DNA of 64,000 bases from Toxonevra muliebris. Lineage: Eukaryota > Arthropoda > Insecta > Diptera > Pallopteridae. Shown in pieces: positions 55,203 to 64,000 of this stretch (position 1 is its first letter; each line of letters opens with the position of its first letter). The notes beneath the pieces were generated by a model. It saw only the letters and a program-made list of their open reading frames with translations, did not search any database and was not told the DNA's origin. A program made the position numbers and the translations under genes. The DNA lies in the NCBI GenBank assembly GCA_963691655.1, contig OY829326.1:148632998-148696997 (forward strand). The letters are read 5' to 3'.

Positions 55203-57140
55203 TAAAATTCTTTATTACTATAGTGATTAGACCAGAAGGTAGCCTTAAATCTGTCACATGAAAGTAAATGCAACTAACCTAAGCTTAAAAATTTTAATTG
55301 CAATCTACTTTCAATAAACTGCAATTTTTAATTACTATCCCACTAAAATTCCCAAATCAATTGCTCCACATTATTAATAAGCATAAGCAACTCAAAGCAT
55401 TTCATCTAGCAATTTATTTTTAATACATAAAAAACGTCTACAAAATATATACTTGCTCTAAAACATAAAATCAGCTTGTGGTTTCATCAGTTTTCTTCTT
55501 CCTTCTTGCATCTACTATGGTTCGATCTCTCCAGATACCAACTGACATGTTATTGCTTCTTTCTTACAGCATATAAACACATACAAACATACATACCTAC
55601 CTACTTATTTACCGCCTCTTAAAGTTATTTTGTATGTGTGTCGGTGTGTGTGTGTATGTGCCTCAACTCTTTTGGGCATTTCACATCAAATCACACGCTT
55701 CACGGTTATAAAATGAAACCGGATGTGACATGCTTTTAAAGTCGGAAGTACTTATGCTTAAGCGCGTGCATTCCTTGAGTAGAACCCACAAAAAAAAAAG
55801 AAAGCAAAATTCTCTGTTGCTACTACTGTGTAATAGTAGCTGCTTTAGTCTCTTTACCAACGCCATCACCAACTTTAACGCTGTCTTCGTCTCATTTTTC
55901 GCGTTAGCTGCATTCTTATTTTTTCTTTTTATGAAGACAAGAAGACTTTTGTGAGGGGAGAATGGGGGAGGGTGAAACAAATATTGCATGCTTTCGGTTG
56001 CGATTTTTGTTTCTATTTTTCGTATTTTTTGTTTCTATTCTACTGCTTGCTCCAACTGCGGTACGCCCAATGTCAGAGTGAAGGATATTTTTCGCACGAG
56101 AAACTATTTGAACTCATGAAACATTTAAGTCAAAACAAAAACAAAACGTGCAAAACTTACAACAAAAAAAAAAAAAAAAGAAATTAAAATATAAAATAAA
56201 AAGTGAGCGGGTGAACGAAAACACTGTTCAACATAACAAGATGCGTTATAAAAAAAAGAAATGTTTTCAAATTATTGCAAGCAAATTTGGAAGTAACCAT
56301 TCAAATTTTTCAAGATCCAGGAAGTCAAGAAATCAAATAAATAGTTGTATGCATTCAACAACCTCTCACAAAATTATCTATCTCCAACAATAGTCAGGGG
56401 AAGCAGAACAGTGGTCACCGGGAAATCCACCATTCCATAATTAATTTAAAGATTTTGTCAAAACTTAATCTATTGGAAAGTAAGGACTAAGTAGTTTTCT
56501 TCAAATATTGAAGGCCATTTTCCTATTGAACAATTTTCCATTACAATATTCATATGGCTAAGAAATAAGTTTTTTTTCCGTTTGAAACCCTTCAAAATTA
56601 CTGGTCACACCTCTCAATAACCACAGATATTGAGATTTATTAATAACAATTATTCCGTATTAAAAATAAGGATTGAAAGGGAGAACATAGAATACGCTCA
56701 TACTCTAGGAATCACAAATTTTCCGGATTTATGAAGATAGCAAATAAGCTTCAAATGTACCGACTGTGGCACTAATCGGTTCCATATAAAGATATTCACT
56801 TCATGAAAAACAAGTTAAGATCAGATAAGGAATACCCAGCATTTCGCAGCACGTTGTTGAAGTTGCATGTTCCAATCTTAAGAAAAGAGCTCGAAGTTAA
56901 AGCTGCAATAAAAACAAACAAGGACTCCCTATACGACTACCTCACTGAATATTACAGTTTAGAGTTTACCTCAAACGCTTGGATATAGAACCAAATACTA
57001 GCAGGTAGTGACGGCTCCAGAGATTGGCTATGAGGCTACTGCCTCTTCCAAAAATGAGAACAGTTATATATAGACCAAATTCTTATTTCCAACTTTTGGA
57101 TAACTTGTTAATAAGTTTTGTGTAGTTTTCCATGAGAATA
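55203..57140. other. Non-coding stretch
   Basis: A (TG)n-type run lies near 55632-55660, A tracts at 55789-55800 and 56164-56180. The frame at 56803-56988 (61 codons) has no known motif. No element recognised. Confidence 0.5.
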
Positions 57141-58245
57141 TGGGTCTGAAGTTGGTCAAAATTTTAGTCTGAATTCTGATCTGAGTTTTGGTTTAAGTCT
57201 GAGCTTGGGTCTTTGCTCTGAGTTATGGTCTAAATTTCTGTTTGAATTTTGACTTGATGATTTTTGGTCGGAGGTTTTGCCTTCGTTTGGGTCCATATTT
57301 TCTTTTCATTTCAAGCATAGTTTGGGTCTGAGTTGGGGTTTGAATTTTGGTCTGACATTGAGTCTAATTTTTGGTCTATGCTTGAGTCTGAATTTTGGTT
57401 TGAGTTTGAATTTGAATTGTGGTTTGAATTTTGGTCTAAACATGAATTCTAATTTGAATTTTGGTTTCAATTCGAACAAAGTCTTGGTCGAATTTTAATC
57501 TTAGTTTTGGATTGATTTTGGTCAGAACTTTGATCTGAGTTATAATCTGAGTTTTGATCTAAATTTTTGTTTGAACTTTGATCTGAGTTGGGATCTGAAT
57601 TTTGGTTTAAATTTTGACTTAATTTTTGGCCTCAGGTTTTGTTTGATTTTGTGTCTAAGTTTGGATCTGAACTTTAGTTTGAGTTTGAGTCCGAGTTTTT
57701 CGCTGTTTTTTGATCAGAGTTTTACTCTTTGTTTGAATCTGAAACTGGGTCTATATTTCGTTTTAATTTCGAAATGAGTTTGAGCTGGGGTCTGAATTTT
57801 GGTCTAGTGTTGGGTGTAATTTTATGTTTATGTATGGTTTTGAATTTTAGTCTAAGTTTGGTTTTGAATTCTGGTTTCAATTTTGATCTGATTTATGGTC
57901 TGATTATTGGTCTGTATTTTAATCTGAATTTCGGTATGAATTCGAACTCAATTTTGTGAGTTTTGGATTTTGATTGATTTTGTCTTGAACTTTGATCTGA
58001 GTTTTGGTCTGAATTTTTGTTTTAACTTCGGTCTGAATTTGGGTCTGATTTTTGGTCTGAATTGGGATTTGAATTTTGGTTGAAGTTTGGGTCTGATATT
58101 TTGAGTTTGAGTTTGGACTTTAGACTCAGTTTAGGTCTGAACTTTAGCCTAAGTTTAGATCTGAACTTTGGTCTGAATTTTGGTCTGAACTGTAGGCTGA
58201 ATTTTGGTCAGAGTTTTGGGCTGGATTTTAGTCTGTATTTTAATC
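57141..58245 (+). repeat. T/G-rich satellite, unit TCTGAATTTTGG, about 1.1 kb
   Basis: Degenerate tandem repeat of GGTCTGAATTTT-like dodecamers, often in 12- or 18-bp spacing with GAGTTTGGGTC variants. Spacing is usually a multiple of three, so several open frames persist with NFGL/SLNFGLN repeats. The strand is strongly T+G-rich. Inverted copies occur at 61745-62478, with small patches at 8746-8812 and 9660-9765. Confidence 0.9.
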
Positions 58246-60503
58246 GGGTAACTAATTTCATTTTCAATTTATTCTGAATTCCCATTGTTTCAAAAGACTA
58301 ATGCTGTTTCGGATATTAGCTATTATGCCTATTGACGCCTTTCGTATTCGAAAATGTTTAAAAACATATTTTATTTAGATTCATTATGAAAGAATTCGAT
58401 TCTTCTTGAGAATACTTTTATCTAAAATACATACATATATTCTATGTTTAAGGACTTTCTTTACCTCAAGAAAATTTGCTTCTTCAAACTCAAACTCACT
58501 GCCAATGCTAACAGAATTTATTTTCAGGGTGATTGAAATATTAGAGGAAAGTGCTTGCCCAAGAAATGCTTGGTGTAACATGTGATAGTTTTTGTATCAC
58601 TGCCTAATTCTACAAGAACAACGATTTTTCAGTTTTTTAATAAATTTAAAATAAGTATTAAATTTGCTGGAAACTGAGTAAACCCTGATATCATGTTTTT
58701 GGTACATTGAAAGCCTGGAGAATTCTTCTCTTCTATGACTTTTTTGTAGTACTAAAATAACGATTCCAAAAACGTTTATTTTTGCCAGAAATACATTTTT
58801 AACCACCAGGTACCTTTTTAGTACCACATTAGCATGAATTTCTACTTTTGATTTTTGCCCAATTAAGAATGGGATTTTTGTAATTTATTTAAAGAATTGA
58901 AATTTAAAATTTTCTAAAAATTTGTACAAATGATTCATAAAACAAAAATTACAAAATTTTGCTTCACAATGTAATAAAACTATTTTGCAGTAAAATTTAT
59001 TGTGCCACCAAGGGTAATCCGCAACATTACCACCATCACCATCGCCACCATCCCTACACCACTACTACCAACAATAGCGCCAATGCTAGCAGCAGTAAAA
59101 CCAAATGAAACGAAAACTGAAAAAATGTAAAACACTTAAGTACCTGCACTTTAACAGCGATTAGTGTTGCTGTTTCTGCATTTTTGCTATTTTGCTACTG
59201 CTGCTTCTTCCACATCATCATTATCATCATCTTTCAGTGTGTTTTTTTTTTTCAAACTAACTAGTACTTAGTTCCTGCTGTGTATTATATTTTTCATGTG
59301 GTTTATTGGTATTTTGTAATATTTATTGAAAATAGACACGCGACTGAAGCATATTTTATAAACGAGCATTAAGTAAAACAGTAAAGTATAGAGTAAGGTA
59401 TTGGTGAATTGAAATATTGTAACTAACAAGGGTGAAAAATATTCCCTAAAAAATTCCAAGCAAAAAAATTTAAAATCTAAGAAAAGAAATATTTAAAATA
59501 ATCAAAAAAGCTTTAAAAATACAGCTATAAAAATTACAAGCATTTAAAATTTATAAGCGTTAAAGCTCCCACTCATAATAATATTATAATTCCTAAAAAT
59601 TACTTGATTCCGTTTTAAATTCATTCATATGGGTGAGTGTGACCTACACGTGAATATTTTGTTTATCTTCTAAGTAATATTAAATTATTCAATTTTTTTC
59701 CACGTTTCACACGGTAGCAAAAACATTTCCGTCAACACCTCCGTTGCCGCCAAAACGTGTAAATGTTTTAATATAACATTTTCGTTAATAAGCATCGACA
59801 CCTGCCATTAACGCGATTTGTATAACAAAAAGTTTTCGTTTTCTTTTTTTTTCACTTACCTTTACATTGCCTTTTTCGCTCCCTCCACTGAGGAGTAATT
59901 CAGTGGTATAGAAAAACGACGTACCTTGTGCAGTGACCACAGCTATAACAACAACAATTGCAGTAGCTCACTCGCTAGCTATATATTTTACCAAAACTGA
60001 CACAACGCAAGTGGTGGTGGTTTTGTAATGTGGTATTGTGCCTTGGGGTGGTGTGGTTTGACAATGATTATACCCTACACTCTTGTATACCAAACATTAA
60101 ATTTGTAAATTCTAAAGTTTCTATTATTTAAAGACAATTCAAATTAATCATAGAACTATATATCATACTTAATTTTTTAAGAGCTCAAAAATATTCTAAA
60201 AAAAGTTTCCCTTTTTCGTGCTTATGAACAGAAAGAAAACACTGTTTAGCATTTACAAAATCTTCCCACTTACAAATAACCTTTTCTGTTTTTTATCCTT
60301 ATTCCGGAGACTCGGGTTTTGTTGATTAAAAATGTCTCTTTTTTGAAAATATTTATTAGAGAATGTATTCAATCAATCTCTAAAATAATTGTTTAAGAAG
60401 TTACAGCCACTTTTCCTGTACTTTAATGACGAATTAAGCACGGTCTGCTTTCTCGACCACGAGCGTGTCTCTCTTTGGTGTAGTCAACAAATCATAAAAT
60501 ATA
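58246..60503. other. Non-coding stretch between satellite and hairpin element
   Basis: AT-rich, with CAC/CAT triplets at 59030-59060 and several T tracts. No gene or element recognised. Confidence 0.5.
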
Positions 60504-61127
60504 CAGCCATTCCAGATTGAACGTAACGAGCGATCGACTTCATCCTTTCAGATTTGGCTTAAATTTTGTCCATGGTTTTATTTTAGACCAAACCCAACAA
60601 AAAAATCCGGTACGGTTTTCACCAGAGTTGCCAGAGCTAACCAAATCTCCGAAATTAATTGTATCGATTCACAGAATCGTCCATAACTCAGTTATTATAC
60701 TACCGACATGCATGTATGAAGCCAAAAAAAGGTAATTTAGTCTTCCTAACGGAACACCAAATTTTGAATTTTAATTTTCGGGACTATGATATGAATTTTG
60801 CAAATTAAATTTTAATGAAATAATTTAAAAAAATAATTAATTTAAAAAATTAACTTGTAGCCTGTCTTATTACCTTTCTAACGGTACCTTGTACATGCAT
60901 GTCGGTAGTATAATGACTGAGTTATAGACGATTCTGTGAATCGATACAGTCGATTTCGGAGATTTGATTCGCTCTGGCAACTCCGGTGAAAACCGTACCG
61001 GATTTTTTTTTTGTATACCTTTTTGTTGAATTTGGTCTAAAATAAAACCATGGACAAAGTTTGAACCAAATCTGAAATGATCGGGCCGAGATTTGGTTTT
61101 TTTGTTGCGTTCAATCTGGAATGGCTG
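60504..61127. mobile_element. Long-inverted-repeat (hairpin) MITE, 624 bp
   Basis: The ends CAGCCATTCCAGATTGAACG are exact inverted copies. The arms stay highly similar for about 235-260 bp (left about 60504-60738, right about 60868-61127), including shared runs such as CCATGGTTTTATTTTAGACC and TATCGATTCACAGAATCGTC. A spacer of about 130 bp separates them. TA lies directly before the left end (60502-60503) and two bases beyond the right end (61130-61131), suggesting a TA-type insertion. No transposase. A transcript across it would form a long double-stranded hairpin. Confidence 0.88.
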
Positions 61128-61744
61128 TGTAATGAAAATTGAGAAAACAAACAATTTTTGTTTTTGTTTGTTTCCTTGACACATATAATTAGTCAAATCA
61201 TGGGGCACTGAACTCTTTCTGCTTTCTGCTAGCGGTGGCCTGGTCTTCTGGCACCCTGTGTGTTTCACTGAAACAACATCTTGATAATATCTACGTCGTC
61301 TTTGCGCAGAGTGTGACCTGTCCAGGTGTGGTGTTTCTTAGATTAAGCAGGTCATTGTTTGTGATAGATTTCAGCCAAAAAGTTTCGCAAATGTTCCGCA
61401 GACGAAGCCTTTCCATATCTCTACGCCAGAAATAGAGCAGAACCGAATTTAAGCTTGTGTTAAATATTCGCGATTTCTTACATGAAATAAAAAAGTTTAT
61501 ATAATGTTAATCGTTTTTTGGTTCATTTAATGATAAAAGTAGTGATGTAGCAGATGTCCACATTCGGTTTCGGTACATGCTAAGCATTTTCATATTTTTC
61601 GCATTCGCTTCCGTATTCGCATTCTTGATTTTTTTTTTTTTTGCAAACTGCTGTCATACTTTATGCTTCTGAACATTTTTGGACAGTTGCAACTTTGTTT
61701 GGATTTAGCCATTGCATTAAACACTTAGCATAAAACTTGAATGT
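61128..61744. other. Non-coding stretch
   Basis: No motif recognised. The frame at 61235-61435 has no known domain. Confidence 0.45.
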
Positions 61745-62478
61745 GAGACCAAACTAGTTAAAAATCGGAGCCCAAATCATAAACCAGATAAAAATTTGGC
61801 CAGTAACTAGACCGAATTGTAAGCAAAATTCAAATAAAAATCAGACCCAATTTTAGACTAAATCAACCAGATTTTGGACCACATTCTGATAAACAATCAA
61901 ACAAAAATTGGATTATGCTTCAGACCAAAATTCAGACTAAAAATTTAGACTATATCAACCAAAAATCGCACAAAATTAAGGCCAATATTTAGACCAAAAC
62001 TTAAACCGAATTTTGCACCAAAAATCAGACCGAAATTCAGAACAAAAGTCAAACGAAAATCGAAACTCAGGCCAAAACAATTAAAAGATCTGACCTACAC
62101 TCAGACCTCGATAGTCTAGAGGGTAGTGAACCATGAGGTTGAGAGGTCTTGGTCTGGTGGTTAACTCTCATAACCTTTTATAGCAATATTCACTATCGAT
62201 ATCAAGTGAATAAGAATTACAAGAAAAAATACAAACAGACTTCGTGGTGTGGCAATGGAAAACCACCAAGCGATAACAAATTGCCACACCACCGTTTGGA
62301 ACTACCGTTCAACTTCTTACCTTACCTAATACTCAGACCATAAATCTGACTGGAGGCGAACCAAATTTAGACCCAAAACTTAGACTAATTCTCAGGACAA
62401 AATTTCAGGGCAAAATTGAGTCCAAAAACCTTAAATTAGACCCGATCAATAAATCAAACTGAGAAAAAGACTGAAACC
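61745..62478 (-). repeat. Inverted copy of the TCTGAATTTTGG satellite, split by a SINE
   Basis: Runs like AGACCAAAATTCAGACTAAA and CAGACCGAAATTCAGAAC are the reverse complement of the 57.1-58.2 kb array. The array is interrupted at about 62104-62330 by SINE copy 3 and continues to 62478. Confidence 0.85.
62104..62330 (+). mobile_element. tRNA-derived SINE, copy 3 (single-headed, decayed)
   Basis: Starts GACCTCGATAGTCTAGAGGG, the tRNA-Arg-like head of copy 1, but lacks the B-box part. The body TTGGTCTGGTGGTTAACTCT, CACTATCGATATCAAGTG and AATGGAAAACCACCAAGCGATA aligns with copy 1, ending near a decayed CCGTTTGGAAC. There is no second tRNA-like unit. ACTCAGACC occurs at 62099-62107 and 62331-62339, a probable 9-bp target duplication, although the satellite around it also contains CAGACC. 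Confidence 0.8.
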
Positions 62479-63028
62479 ATTAACAAGCTCTTCAAAAGTA
62501 GGACGTCTAAAAATAGAACTTGAAATTTTAGGTTTATTGTAGTCGAAATGATAAACAATTCCATTGTAGAAAGAAGGTACTGTAAACACCCATGTATCCC
62601 ATGTAACATCGGAACTTAACTTTACCTGCTAATATCATCCCAGTACTGGTTTAAAAGCAGAGTATGAGAATTTCTTATTTGGTTGAAACTTTTGCTATGA
62701 AACGGAACTGCTGCAGCTTTCCTCCCTTCCTAAAGAGTACGAAATTTAATGAATTCGAGATTCTGGCAACATCAACGGGGTCGACGAATAGATGAGCCAA
62801 TTTGGCGGCTTATTCAATGCCTTTGGCTTAACTGTATCCTAGAAGTCAGGATATTGTGACCCTCATTTTCTTGCCTTGGTATTAAAGGCAACTTTCAACT
62901 ATTCAATATTAGCTGCTAACTATCCGCCCTTACAATTTTCATAAACCCATCTCGACCCAGAATATTTCAAATAGTCTGGCCGAGCACATTCCCAAGACCA
63001 GATTTGTAGAATTGAACACTGCAGATAC
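62479..63028. other. Non-coding or unrecognised stretch
   Basis: More balanced base composition than the surroundings; it might be upstream LINE sequence belonging to the fragment at 63177, but no motif supports this. Confidence 0.35.
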
Positions 63029-63032
63029 TTAA

Positions 63033-63172
63033 CCCATTAATTGACAATGGTGCAAAAACGCACCACTAAAAAAGTGTGTTTTTATACACTAAAAGTGTGC
63101 ATTTTACAGACTAAAACTATTTTTTTTATAGATTAAAAATGGTGTGTTTTCGCACCATTGTCAATTAATGGG
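63033..63172. mobile_element. 140-bp piggyBac-type MITE
   Basis: Flanked by TTAA (63029-63032 and 63173-63176). Inverted repeats start CCCATTAATTGACAATGGTG on both ends and continue to about 33 bp with two mismatches (through AAAACRCACCA). The centre is A/T-rich with repeated AAAAGTGTG motifs. TTAA plus CCC ends indicates the piggyBac superfamily. Confidence 0.92.
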
Positions 63173-63176
63173 TTAA

Positions 63177-63290
63177 GATTCAAAGAAAGAAATAGGATTG
63201 GATCGGCCATGTTTTGTCCAGACACCGTGATGATATTTTAAGGACTGCCATTGAATAATCAAGGAAGTGAAAGAAGATATAGACCGCCGA
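63177..63290 (+). pseudogene. LINE C-terminal fragment (GHVL-type tail)
   Basis: The frame reads KIQRKK, stop, DWIGHVLSRHRDDILRTAIE, stop, SRK. It resembles the tail of CR1/RTE-like LINE pol proteins (RRWxWIGHxLRxxxDxIxRxALxWxP). Two stops in 35 codons. It starts at the edge of the TTAA MITE. Confidence 0.55.
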
Positions 63291-64000
63291 ATATCAGGAA
63301 ATGATTTTTAGAAACCGAACTTCATTTCATAAATTTAAGATGAAGTGAAGTCAAGAAACTGACACAAGATAGATCGTTGTATTTGTAGTTTATTACCAAG
63401 CTTCATTGATGTAAGTAGAGTGTGCAACAGTCGTAGTATACCAAAAAAAATTATATCGTCACTTTTATTGAATTTGCCGCGTAACTCTGGTCAATCGTTG
63501 CGTGACTTTCAATTTGTAAAACATTTTCTCCTTAATGATTTTATAGTGAACAATTTTTTTTTTTTCTGTTTTCCTGAAGCCTTTTTGTACTTTGTAGATA
63601 CTTTGATGTTGATAAAATTCCTACAAAATAAAAAAAAAAATAGATTGAGTAAGAGCAAAATGTGCGCGACATGACATCCGGTATTTTTCAGTTCATTTCA
63701 ATTTACTTGCGCAACGCGGACTTTACTCCTATTATAAAAATCCCAATTCGTCAGATGGGAGGTAATACTAAAAATCAAGTAGGTTGTGGTGTGTGGGAAA
63801 AGAAAGGCGATTTGAAACAGTGAACCATAAGGAAAACAAAAACAAAATACTACCCTAATCAATTATGAATCGGTGAGTGAGTGAGAGTTGGTGAAAGTTG
63901 CTTTTATATGTAAATTTTGATATGATTTGAGTCGGTGTGTTTGTGTCAGTATCTGATTAAATGATTATAGGAAAAACGTGAACGAATATTCATACATTAA
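63291..64000. other. Non-coding AT-rich stretch
   Basis: T and A tracts near 63556-63566 and 63631-63641. The 84-codon frame at 63420-63674 has no known motif. Confidence 0.5.

Larger units (their letters stand above)
53401..55210 (-). mobile_element. piggyBac-like element, relic with one terminus
   Basis: The low-coordinate terminus starts CCCTTTGGATGGGCAC right after TTAA (53397-53400). Transposase sequence on the minus strand begins by about 55202 and runs toward that end, interrupted by a related MITE (53724-54987). The opposite terminus and most of the transposase gene are not visible above 55210. Confidence 0.75.

Noticed and set aside
57277..58277. Several open frames with NFGL/LNFGLS-like repeats that look like an FG-repeat protein
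   Set aside because: They follow exactly from the TCTGAATTTTGG satellite; there are several overlapping pieces with stops between them and no flanking exon signals.
1..64000. CRISPR array, operon or bacterial-type features
   Set aside because: No spaced identical repeats, no ribosome-binding sites and no prokaryotic genes; all evidence points to insect nuclear DNA.

Overview
The window looks like AT-rich nuclear DNA of a higher fly. I see no host protein-coding gene, rRNA, functional tRNA or CRISPR array. It has long homopolymer and dinucleotide tracts, CAA/TTG and GAT/GAC triplet runs typical of fly intergenic or intronic DNA, and many decayed insect transposons. Several features fit a tephritid-like fruit fly: a DD41D (rosa-type) mariner, R1-, I- and Jockey-like LINE remnants, piggyBac and hAT MITEs, and a tRNA-derived SINE. 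The family-level call is an inference. Nearly every recognisable protein in the window belongs to a transposable element, and all of them are broken.

Layout. 0-10 kb: a 904-bp hAT MITE (1219-2122), an inverted-repeat unit (3230-3921), and a dead RNase H-bearing LINE (about 4725-6269) split by a 650-bp hAT MITE with a perfect 8-bp target duplication. 9.8-12.3 kb: an R1-clade LINE with endonuclease, reverse transcriptase and zinc-knuckle remnants, abutting a (GGTTA)n tract. 14.4-22.1 kb: LINE tails (Jockey-like, with a 22-G run at its edge, and I-like). The 21-22 kb RNase H fragment is bracketed by inverted minisatellite arms. 24.5-26.8 kb: a TA-flanked DNA transposon that carries a nested DD37E mariner; a second DD37E copy lies at 36.1-37.5 kb. 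27-32 kb: Tc1 remnants, a mariner MITE and a LINE tail. 34.0-34.8 kb: a foldback-like element invaded by a composite SINE with two tRNA-like heads. 38.3-38.7 kb: a hAT transposase tail. 43.3-43.6 kb: a 16-bp minisatellite. 46.7-47.5 kb: an internally deleted DD41D mariner with both ends. 49-49.7 kb: a second SINE copy and a pogo-type HTH fragment. 53.4-55.2 kb: a piggyBac relic interrupted by a 1264-bp MITE with matching ends and TTAA duplications. 57.1-58.2 and 61.7-62.5 kb: inverted arrays of a TCTGAATTTTGG-like satellite, with a 624-bp hairpin MITE between them and a third SINE copy inside the second array. 63.0-63.2 kb: a 140-bp TTAA-flanked MITE beside a LINE tail.

The elements do not form a pathway. 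The window is a record of successive insertions. Nesting gives relative ages: LINE before hAT MITE at 5.4 kb, TA element before DD37E mariner at 25 kb, foldback before SINE at 34 kb, piggyBac before its MITE at 54 kb, satellite before SINE at 62 kb. The quieter stretches between elements (about 6.3-9.2, 12.4-14.1, 17.2-19.5, 39.4-42.1, 44.4-46.7, 50-53, 55.2-57.1 and 58.3-60.5 kb) hold only simple repeats and could be introns or flanks of a host gene outside the window.
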